From an uncultured bacterium (GTDB lineage: Bacteria; Pseudomonadota; Gammaproteobacteria; Burkholderiales; Burkholderiaceae_D), in contig CAIQLE010000136.1 in assembly GCA_903872555.1 (NCBI GenBank), positions 1 through 5,175 of the forward strand: a stretch of DNA of 5,175 nucleotides. Direction: 5' to 3'. Within the stretch, counting starts at the first letter, position 1, and every line of letters begins with the position of its first letter. The notes below the pieces were generated by a model that ran no database searches, was not told the DNA's origin, and saw only the letters and a program-made list of their open reading frames with translations. The position numbers and the translations under genes are program-made. Positions 1 through 5,175 of this stretch are shown one piece after another.

Positions 1-971
1 GAACTGCATCAAAAGAATTTGGGCCGTCAATTGATGCTGTCATTGTCTATAACTCCAACCCGGTAGCTGTTGCTCCGGAGTCTGCCAAAGTTGCCAAGGG
101 TTTTGCGAGAGAAGATCTGTTTACCGTCGTGTTAGAACACTTTCAGACCGATACGGTTGATTATGCTGACATCGTGCTCCCAGCAACAACGCAGTTGGAA
201 CACACCGACATACATGCAACCTATGGCCATTTATATATTGTGGCGAATAATCCAGCCATAGCGCCATTGGGTGAGGCAAAACCGAATAGTGAGATTTTCC
301 GCTTGCTGGCAGCACGCATGGGCTTTGTTGAAGATTGTTTCCTTGAAACCGATGATGATATTGCTGCCCAGGCTTTTGATGCGCAACATGTACACGCGGT
401 TCATTTTGACTGGGGCAAAATGAAACAGTCAGGCTGGATGAAGCTAAATGTTCCTGACGCCCCCTTCGCTAACGGAGGTTTTCTCACACCGTCGGGAAAG
501 TGTGAATTTTATTCAGAGCGCATGAAGCAAGATGGCCTTGATCCCTTGCCAGCCTACATTCCACCCTATGAATCAGTCGCATCTGCACCTGAGCTGGCAC
601 GAGACTATCCTTTGGCTATGATTTCTCCTCCGCAAAGAAATTTTCTCAATACCACTTTCGTGAATGTGCAGAGTCTGCGGGACACTGAAGGAGAGCCCCA
701 CATTGACATGCATCCTGAAGATGCTAAGCAGCGTGGAATCGTGGATGGCGATAAGGTCAGAGCTTTTAACGCCCGCGGTGAGATGATCGCAAAAGCACGA
801 GTGAGCAATAATCCACGTAAAGGACTGGTCGTAGCCTTATCCATCTGGTGGAAGAAGCTGGCTGCTGATGGCAAGAACGTCAATGAATTGACCAGCCAGC
901 GCCTGACTGACATGGGCCGGGCACCTACTTTTTATGATGTACTGGTGCAGATAGAAAAAGTCAGGGAATAA
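1..971 (+). CDS. Molybdopterin-dependent oxidoreductase, C-terminal part (5' end outside window)
   Basis: The reading frame is open from the left edge (first full codon at 3) to TAA at 969-971, giving the last 322 residues of a protein whose family is usually about 700 residues. Seen directly: a block around 135-230 reading DYADIVLPATTQLEHTD then ATYGHLYI, typical of the bis-MGD cofactor-binding catalytic domain of the DMSO reductase superfamily. A TPSGKCEFYSERM block near 486-524 marks the end of that domain. From about 606 the DYPLAMISPPQ, DMHPEDAKQRGIVDGDKV and ARVSNNPRKGLVV blocks form the C-terminal dinucleotide-binding domain. The N-terminal Fe-S/MGD region is outside the window, so cluster ligands and the Mo ligand cannot be read. 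The resemblance is to soluble single-subunit members of unassigned substrate, not to a named nitrate, formate or DMSO enzyme. The GTG at 129 is internal, because upstream codons are clearly homologous. The next gene starts 22 bases downstream on the same strand. Confidence 0.93.
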   Translation, partial: TASKEFGPSIDAVIVYNSNPVAVAPESAKVAKGFAREDLFTVVLEHFQTDTVDYADIVLPATTQLEHTDIHATYGHLYIVANNPAIAPLGEAKPNSEIFRLLAARMGFVEDCFLETDDDIAAQAFDAQHVHAVHFDWGKMKQSGWMKLNVPDAPFANGGFLTPSGKCEFYSERMKQDGLDPLPAYIPPYESVASAPELARDYPLAMISPPQRNFLNTTFVNVQSLRDTEGEPHIDMHPEDAKQRGIVDGDKVRAFNARGEMIAKARVSNNPRKGLVVALSIWWKKLAADGKNVNELTSQRLTDMGRAPTFYDVLVQIEKVRE

Positions 972-993
972 TCATCTTCCAATCAATAAGTCT

Positions 994-2097
994 ATGAAAG
1001 CAATTGCGCGCGCTGTGTTGGGGCTTACCATTTTTATGCTGCTCTCAGGATGCGCTCAAATGGCTTACTACGGTCAGGCGATGCAAGGGCAGATGTCTTT
1101 GCTCTCGAGCGCCCGACCGATAGAACAATGGCTGGCAGATCCGCAAGTTAAACCGGAATTGAAATCTCGCCTGAGCCGTGTGCAAGACATACGCGCATTC
1201 GCTGTAACGCATTTGCGTTTGCCCGATAACGGCAGCTATAAAAATTACGCTGATGTGAAACGCAAATACGTGATTTGGAACGTGGTCGCTACTCCGGAAC
1301 TTTCACTTAAGCCCAGGCAATGGTGTTTTCCCGTAGCAGGCTGCGTTGATTATCGTGGGTATTACAACAAAGAAGCAGCTCAGGTATTCGCAGAAGATTT
1401 GGGCAGGCAAGGCTATGACGTTCATGTTTCGGGTGTGCCGGCTTACTCGACACTGGGGTGGTTCAATGATCCCGTCATATCTACTTTCATTGAATATCCG
1501 GATGCCGAACTTGCGCGTCTGGTGTTTCATGAATTAGCACATCAGGTCGTCTATGCTCCCGGAGATTCTCAGTTCAATGAATCATTCGCCACCGCGGTCG
1601 AAGAGATCGGCGTAGGGCTTTGGCTGAACCAACAAGCTGACGCTGCCATGCGTGTCAGCTATAAAATCCATCAGCAGCGCAGGGAGGATTTTCTCAAGCT
1701 ACTCACAAGCTATAAAGCTCAGCTGGATGAGAATTTTCAGCGCCCCGTTAGTGATGCTGATAAAAGAGCCGGCAAGCGAGAGATTTTCAGGTCCTTGCGT
1801 CAGGACTACGAACGTATGAAGGCAGAGCGCTGGGGCGGTTATGGAGGCTACGATCCGTGGTTTTCCGATGCAATATCGAATGCCCATTTCGTGCTGGTGT
1901 CGACCTACCATGAGCTAGTGCCTGCCTTTCATGCCCTGTATGCAGAGCAGCCAGAATTCCCCAGCTTCTATCGTAAGGTGCGCATGATTGCTCAGCTCAA
2001 TAAGGAAGCAAGGCGTGCTCGACTCATGCCTTCTTATTCCGCAGCGCAGCAGACATCTACAGAGGTGCAGCACATGGACACTGCTGCGGCGCAATAA
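994..2097 (+). CDS. Lipoprotein zinc metallopeptidase, 'predicted aminopeptidase' family (PF10023/COG4324-like)
   Basis: This 367-residue protein is close to the usual size for the family. Residues 1-20 form a lipoprotein signal: K2 and R6, a hydrophobic stretch, and lipobox LSGC with Cys20 as the predicted lipidation site. Residue +2 is Ala, not Asp, so an outer-membrane, periplasm-facing location is expected. The metal site is HELAH at 179-183 with a likely third ligand E196 in NESFAT, a gluzincin-like arrangement. Other blocks that look conserved are WCFPVAGC at 110-117 followed by DYRGYY, GWFNDPV at 155-161, and a C-terminal segment ending in an AFHALY...FPSFYRKV stretch. The family is annotated as aminopeptidase, but to my knowledge the substrate is not established, so peptidase activity is inferred from the motif. 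Start ATG 994 is chosen because it gives an intact signal peptide. No clear Shine-Dalgarno precedes it, and with only 22 bases after the oxidoreductase stop, translation may depend on the upstream gene. Confidence 0.92.
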   Translation: MKAIARAVLGLTIFMLLSGCAQMAYYGQAMQGQMSLLSSARPIEQWLADPQVKPELKSRLSRVQDIRAFAVTHLRLPDNGSYKNYADVKRKYVIWNVVATPELSLKPRQWCFPVAGCVDYRGYYNKEAAQVFAEDLGRQGYDVHVSGVPAYSTLGWFNDPVISTFIEYPDAELARLVFHELAHQVVYAPGDSQFNESFATAVEEIGVGLWLNQQADAAMRVSYKIHQQRREDFLKLLTSYKAQLDENFQRPVSDADKRAGKREIFRSLRQDYERMKAERWGGYGGYDPWFSDAISNAHFVLVSTYHELVPAFHALYAEQPEFPSFYRKVRMIAQLNKEARRARLMPSYSAAQQTSTEVQHMDTAAAQ

Positions 2098-2220
2098 CCA
2101 GACAAGTGCCCGATTTTCAGCTAGCATCCTGAACAGGAGAAGCACAACTGTCCCGCGTCATGGGACTATCCCTCGACATAGCGCCCAGGCATTGGGTCAA
2201 AAATAAATAAGAGGTGCTGC
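2098..2220 (+). other. Intergenic spacer and fadD leader with short hairpins
   Basis: These 123 bases between the peptidase and fadD hold no gene. They contain small inverted repeats: GTCCC at 2150-2154 pairs with GGGAC at 2162-2166, while GGGA at 2162-2165 can instead pair with TCCC at 2169-2172. A third weak stem is CCCA 2184-2187 with TGGG 2193-2196. None is followed by a T-run, so no intrinsic terminator separates the two genes and read-through is plausible. I found no convincing -35/-10 pair; TCGACA at 2173-2178 resembles a -35 but has no properly spaced -10. Confidence 0.4.
2211..2216 (+). promoter_or_regulatory. Ribosome binding site of fadD
   Basis: GAGGTG lies 4 bases upstream of ATG 2221 and matches the core complementary to the 3' end of 16S rRNA. 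It supports 2221 as the FadD start, and the resulting protein length (559) agrees with the family. It is the clearest Shine-Dalgarno among the rightward genes here. Confidence 0.8.
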
Positions 2221-3900
2221 ATGGAGAAGTTCTGGATTCGCTCATATCCGCAAGGCGTGCCTGCGGAAATTGATTACACACGCTATCGTTCACTCGTGCA
2301 TTTGCTTGAAGAAGCCTTCGGTAAATACGCCGAACGCAACGCCTACGCCTGCATGGATCGTTTGATCACCTATGCCGATGTCGATGCCATGTCGAAAAAG
2401 CTAGGTGCATGGTTGCAGTCTCAGGGATTAAAAAAAGGTGCTCGCGTTGCTCTGATGATGCCGAATGTTCTGCAGTATCCCGTGGCGATAGCTGCTGTAT
2501 TACGTGCGGGTTTTGTAGTGGTGAATGTCAATCCACTGTACACGCCGCGTGAGCTGGAGCATCAGTTAAAAGATTCGGGTGCTGAAGCTATCATCATTCT
2601 CGAAAATTTTGCGTCTACGCTGGAAAAAGTCATCGCCCATACGCAGATCAAGGTAGCGGTTGTTGCAAGTATGGGCGATCTGCTGGGCGGTCTGAAGGGT
2701 GGTATCGTCAATTTCGTTGTGCGCAATATCAAGAAAATGGTGCCTGCTTTTTCTTTGCCCAATGCAGTGCGTTTTAATCGCGTATTGCGCGAAGGCGCAA
2801 GCATGACAATGACCGCAGTCGAGCTTGGGCATGATGACATCGCATTTCTGCAGTACACCGGTGGAACGACGGGTTTGTCCAAAGGTGCAACGCTTAGCCA
2901 TCGCAATGTGATTGCCAATCTGATGCAGAATGAAGTCTGGTTGCAGCCAGCCTTGGACAAAGAACCCAAAGTCGAATCCCTGACATTTGTTTGCGCCTTG
3001 CCGCTTTATCATATCTTTGCGCTCACAGTCTGCTGTCTGATGGGAACGCGTGTTGGCGCTATGAATATACTGATTCCCAATCCGCGCGACATACCGGGTC
3101 TGGTGAAAGAGCTCGCTAAATACAAATTCAATATTTTCCCCGCGGTGAATACGCTTTATAACGGCTTATTGAATAATCCTGATTTTGCAAAGATCGATTT
3201 TTCGCATCTGAAGCTCTGTAATGGCGGCGGCATGGCAGTGCAAAAAGCCGTCAATGATCGCTGGCGTGCAGTCACAGGCAAAAGCATCGTTGAAGGTTAT
3301 GGTTTATCAGAAACATCGCCAGTGGCCACGGCGAATCCTGCCGATTCCAGTGAATTTACCGGCACGATAGGTCTACCTATACCTTCGACTGAGATTGCCA
3401 TCCTTGATGATGCCGGACAGCCAGTTCCTTTAGGTCAGCCGGGCGAGATTGCTATTCGTGGCCCACAGGTGATGGAAGGGTATTGGCAAAGACCCGAAGA
3501 AACTGCGTTGGTAATGACTTCAGATGGCTATTTCCGCTCGGGCGATATTGGCTTCATGGATCAGCGTGGTTACGTCACCATCGTCGATCGTAAGAAAGAC
3601 ATGGTGCTAGTCTCAGGTTTCAATGTCTATCCGAATGAAGTCGAGGAAGTCGCAGCGGCTCATCCTGGCGTACTGGAATGCGCTGTTGTTGGTGTGCCAG
3701 ACGAACTCTCTGGCGAGGCCGTGAAGCTGTTTGTCGTTAAGCGTGACCCTACACTGACAGCCGAGCAGCTGATAGATTATTGTCATGAACAGCTGACGGG
3801 TTATAAGCGCCCGAAACATATCGAATTTCGGAATGAACTGCCCAAAACCAATGTAGGAAAAATTCTGAGGCGTGAACTACGCGACTCAAAACCCAGCTAA
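2221..3900 (+). CDS. fadD: Long-chain fatty acid-CoA ligase (acyl-CoA synthetase) FadD
   Basis: It activates free fatty acids with ATP and CoA to acyl-CoA through an acyl-adenylate, feeding beta-oxidation and lipid synthesis; the family acts at the cytoplasmic face of the inner membrane. The 559-residue length is nearly that of E. coli FadD (561). Motifs in order: the ATP/AMP P-loop YTGGTTGLSKGA at 212-223; PLYHIFAL at 261-268, typical of the fatty-acyl binding side; GYGLSETSP at 359-367 with the conserved Glu364; the FadD signature from about 434 (SDGYFRSGD to 442) through DRKKD 456-460 and SGFNVYPNEVE 465-475; and PKTNVGKILRREL from 541 with the catalytic C-terminal Lys547. All key residues are present, so the enzyme should be active. 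It has its own strong RBS after a 123-base spacer and is followed by a hairpin terminator, so it is the last gene of the rightward block. Other acyl-CoA synthetases share the fold, but the overall sequence fits the long-chain FadD clade best. Confidence 0.96.
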   Translation: MEKFWIRSYPQGVPAEIDYTRYRSLVHLLEEAFGKYAERNAYACMDRLITYADVDAMSKKLGAWLQSQGLKKGARVALMMPNVLQYPVAIAAVLRAGFVVVNVNPLYTPRELEHQLKDSGAEAIIILENFASTLEKVIAHTQIKVAVVASMGDLLGGLKGGIVNFVVRNIKKMVPAFSLPNAVRFNRVLREGASMTMTAVELGHDDIAFLQYTGGTTGLSKGATLSHRNVIANLMQNEVWLQPALDKEPKVESLTFVCALPLYHIFALTVCCLMGTRVGAMNILIPNPRDIPGLVKELAKYKFNIFPAVNTLYNGLLNNPDFAKIDFSHLKLCNGGGMAVQKAVNDRWRAVTGKSIVEGYGLSETSPVATANPADSSEFTGTIGLPIPSTEIAILDDAGQPVPLGQPGEIAIRGPQVMEGYWQRPEETALVMTSDGYFRSGDIGFMDQRGYVTIVDRKKDMVLVSGFNVYPNEVEEVAAAHPGVLECAVVGVPDELSGEAVKLFVVKRDPTLTAEQLIDYCHEQLTGYKRPKHIEFRNELPKTNVGKILRRELRDSKPS

Positions 3901-3925
3901 ACAAAGCGGCTGATCGAATGGGCTG

Positions 3926-3965
3926 CAAGGGCAAGGAGCGCAAGCTGCTTGCCCTTGATTTATTT
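3926..3965 (+). terminator. Rho-independent terminator of fadD, overlapping the 3' end of yciA
   Basis: A perfect 10-bp inverted repeat, CAAGGGCAAG (3926-3935) and CTTGCCCTTG (3948-3957), encloses a 12-base loop and is followed by the short T-rich run ATTTATTT (3958-3965). It sits 25 bases after the fadD stop. The T-rich part covers the stop and last codons of the opposing thioesterase gene. On the minus strand the same stem follows the yciA stop by 2 bases, but the bases after it are not T-rich, so it should terminate mainly rightward transcription. It might still form a protective 3' hairpin on the yciA mRNA. Confidence 0.75.
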
Positions 3966-4370
3966 GGGCGCAGCTAATGCAGGCAATGGCCGCGGCCGCC
4001 TGTCCTCGTCTGTCGCTACATAGGTCAGCGTCGCTTCCGTGACCTTCACGGTTTCTTCCTGCAGGCGGCTGCGTTCTGCATAGACTTCGACATTAACCGT
4101 GATGGATGTCGTGCCTGTCTTCACAATCTTTGCATAGAAAGACAGCAGATCACCCACAAACACCGGTTGCTTAAACACGAAAGAATTCACGGCAACTGTA
4201 CCTACCCGGCCATTGGCACGCCGCACCGCTGGCAATGCCCCTGCAATATCCACCTGCGCCATGATCCAGCCCCCAAAGACATCGCCATGCACATTGGCGT
4301 CAGATGGCATAGGCATAACCCGTAAGGTGGGCATACCCTCAGGCAGGCTGGTCTGTTCTGCTGCACTCAT
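3960..4370 (-). CDS. yciA: Acyl-CoA thioesterase, YciA-type hotdog fold
   Basis: It hydrolyses acyl-CoA thioesters to free acid and CoA in the cytosol; characterised YciA proteins are broad-specificity hexamers. The 136-residue product matches the family's usual 130-160. Seen: LRVMPMPSDANVHGDVFGGW at 16-35, the family's hallmark N-terminal block; MAQVDIAGA at 37-45, where Asp41 aligns by pattern with the catalytic Asp of YciA; F66-K-Q-P-V-F-V-G-D74; KTGTTSI at 84-90; and a TEATLTYVA strand near 111-119. The C-terminus is Pro/Arg/Ala-rich. I chose ATG at 4370 because AGGGAG (4376-4381) lies 5 bases upstream and the MSAAEQ start fits the family. The in-frame ATG at 4433 would add 21 residues that look unlike any hotdog protein and would use up most of the promoter space. 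The gene converges on fadD and diverges from the ABC exporter. Confidence 0.93.
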   Translation of the reverse strand: MSAAEQTSLPEGMPTLRVMPMPSDANVHGDVFGGWIMAQVDIAGALPAVRRANGRVGTVAVNSFVFKQPVFVGDLLSFYAKIVKTGTTSITVNVEVYAERSRLQEETVKVTEATLTYVATDEDRRPRPLPALAAPK

Positions 4371-4470
4371 GACAACTCCCTGTCTGGTTTTGGTAGAACC
4401 GCTAAAATCGGTCTTTGCGCAAGCATAAACCAATACGCTGTTTTTATTTCTCGCTCATTCCGGACTCCTC
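4371..4470. promoter_or_regulatory. Divergent intergenic region, putative promoters of yciA and the Atm1-type gene
   Basis: Both flanking genes point away from these 100 bases, so each needs a promoter here. Visible elements are a perfect 8-bp palindrome TTGCGCAA at 4415-4422, an inverted repeat ACCG (4398-4401) / CGGT (4409-4412) around an AT-rich 7-base centre, the -10-like TAAAAT at 4403-4408 (plus strand), and a T-rich tract TTTTTATTT at 4441-4449. I could not pair any -10-like element with a good -35 on either strand, so exact promoter positions are not assigned. The palindromes are candidate operator sites only. Confidence 0.45.
4376..4381 (-). promoter_or_regulatory. Ribosome binding site of yciA (decides the start)
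   Basis: Read on the minus strand, this is AGGGAG followed by 5 bases (TTGTC) and ATG at 4370. It is a good Shine-Dalgarno at ideal spacing and is the main reason for preferring this start over the in-frame ATG 63 bases upstream. Confidence 0.75.
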
Positions 4471-5175
4471 ATGCGCCACCATGCCAGTAATTCTTCCAAC
4501 CCCCCAGCGAATCAGGGCGCGCGCAATGACTGGGTCACCCTGAAAACCTTATTGCCTTATCTTTGGGCCTGGAAGTGGCGTGTGCTGATGGCGCTGAGCT
4601 GCCTGATCTTGGCCAAGCTGGCCAATGTCGGCATCCCTCTCGTATTGAAGTCATTAATAGACGGCCTGACCATCAGCGCGGAAAAGCCGGCATCCTTGCT
4701 GGTGTTGCCCATCAGTTTGCTGCTGGTGTACGGTCTGCTGCGACTGTCGACCACCGTATTTACTGAGTTACGCGAATTTTTCTTTGCCAAAGTCACGCAA
4801 AGAGCGGTGCGCACGATTGCCTTGAAGGTCTTTCGGCATTTGCATGCCTTGTCACTGCGTTTTCATCTGAACCGACAGACCGGTGGCGTCACCCGTGACA
4901 TTGAGCGAGGAACGCGAGGTATTTCCACTCTCATTTCCTATACCCTTTTCAGCATACTGCCCACGCTGGTTGAGATCGCTTTGGTGCTCAGCTATCTGGG
5001 ACTTAAATACGATATCTGGTTTTCTCTCATCACCCTGATTGCACTGAGTGTGTATATAGCATTCACGGTCGTGGTGACAGAGTGGCGCACGAATTTTCGG
5101 CGCACGATGAATGAACTAGATTCCAAAGCCAGTACGCGTGCCATTGACTCTCTGCTCAATTACGAGACCGTCAAA
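4471..5175 (+). CDS. atm1: Atm1/ABCB7-type ABC exporter, N-terminal transmembrane part (3' end outside window)
   Basis: ATG 4471 opens a frame with no stop to the window edge: 235 residues of a protein normally about 600 long. These are half-size exporters of the inner membrane that move glutathione-linked compounds and are related to mitochondrial Atm1. Seen: a polar N-terminus (1-20), hydrophobic segments near 38-59, 76-98, 153-176 and 183-203, the family-specific block LRFHLNRQTGGVTRDIERGT at 129-148, and DSLLNYETVK at 226-235, a hallmark of the Atm1 clade. WRTNFRR at 205-211 carries the Arg pair (206, 210) that in Atm1 structures lies in the glutathione pocket. The nucleotide-binding domain (Walker A/B, LSGGQ) lies beyond the edge, so activity cannot be judged. 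The start is the only ATG/GTG/TTG between the in-frame stop at 4426 and the homologous region; its Shine-Dalgarno is weak. MsbA-like exporters share the fold but lack these motifs. Confidence 0.9.
   Translation, partial: MRHHASNSSNPPANQGARNDWVTLKTLLPYLWAWKWRVLMALSCLILAKLANVGIPLVLKSLIDGLTISAEKPASLLVLPISLLLVYGLLRLSTTVFTELREFFFAKVTQRAVRTIALKVFRHLHALSLRFHLNRQTGGVTRDIERGTRGISTLISYTLFSILPTLVEIALVLSYLGLKYDIWFSLITLIALSVYIAFTVVVTEWRTNFRRTMNELDSKASTRAIDSLLNYETVK

Noticed and set aside
129..131. GTG at 129 as the start of the oxidoreductase
   Set aside because: The frame is open to the left edge, and the upstream residues (VIVYNSNPVAVAPES) are typical of the family, so the true start lies outside the window.
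605..913. Minus-strand open frame of 102 codons
   Set aside because: It lies fully inside the conserved C-terminal domain of the molybdopterin oxidoreductase on the other strand, and its translation has no recognisable motif.
2173..2204. Possible fadD promoter with -35 TCGACA and an A-rich -10
   Set aside because: The -35 is good, but the only AT-rich -10 candidate (AAAAAT at 2199-2204) lies 20 bases away, and hexamers at 17-18 bases match poorly. A start there would also fall on the RBS.
2184..2204. CCCA/TGGG hairpin before fadD as a terminator
   Set aside because: The stem is only 4-5 bp and is followed by A-rich, not T-rich, sequence on the plus strand.
1988..2206. Plus-strand open frame of 72 codons reaching into the fadD leader
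   Set aside because: Most of it overlaps the lipoprotein peptidase in another frame. It has no RBS, and its Arg/Ser/Thr-rich translation looks like out-of-frame noise.
2562..3012. Two overlapping minus-strand open frames of 135 and 148 codons
   Set aside because: Both are antisense to the motif-rich middle of fadD, show no recognisable protein features and have no RBS that I can see. They are shadows of fadD codon use.
4557..4814. Open frames on both strands inside 4557-4814
   Set aside because: They overlap the Atm1-type coding sequence, whose frame gives clear family motifs and membrane segments.

Overview
The window looks like a piece of ordinary chromosome from a Gram-negative proteobacterium. 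A betaproteobacterium of the order Burkholderiales (Oxalobacteraceae-like) is my best guess. The basis is a proteobacterial-type FadD, an outer-membrane-type lipoprotein, a YciA hotdog thioesterase and an Atm1-type ABC exporter, all with mid-range GC and uniform codon use. The taxonomic guess rests on general resemblance, not on a search. I see no insertion sequences, tRNA or rRNA genes, CRISPR arrays, phage genes or signs of recent transfer.

Layout. Positions 1-971 (+) hold the C-terminal part of a molybdopterin-dependent oxidoreductase that enters from the left edge. After a 22-base gap comes 994-2097 (+), a lipoprotein zinc peptidase of the poorly characterised 'predicted aminopeptidase' family, with a HELAH metal site. 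A 123-base spacer ending in a good ribosome binding site leads to 2221-3900 (+), a complete long-chain acyl-CoA synthetase (FadD). A strong hairpin followed by a short T-rich run ends this rightward block at 3926-3965. Facing it on the minus strand is 3960-4370, an acyl-CoA thioesterase (YciA type), whose start I place at 4370 and not at the upstream ATG at 4433. A 100-base divergent intergenic region (4371-4470) separates it from 4471-5175 (+), the N-terminal 235 residues of an Atm1/ABCB7-like ABC exporter that runs off the right edge.

How the genes fit together. FadD makes acyl-CoA from fatty acid, ATP and CoA. YciA hydrolyses acyl-CoA back to acid and CoA, so the convergent pair could jointly set acyl-CoA pools. 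The oxidoreductase and the lipoprotein peptidase share direction and close spacing and may be co-transcribed, but I see no metabolic link between them or with FadD. Atm1-type exporters move glutathione-derived compounds and are functionally separate from the rest.

I did not find a convincing new biological system. The points most worth a second look are the uncharacterised lipoprotein peptidase and its neighbours, the terminator with alternative folds that abuts the yciA stop codon, and the compact divergent regulatory region with a perfect TTGCGCAA palindrome.
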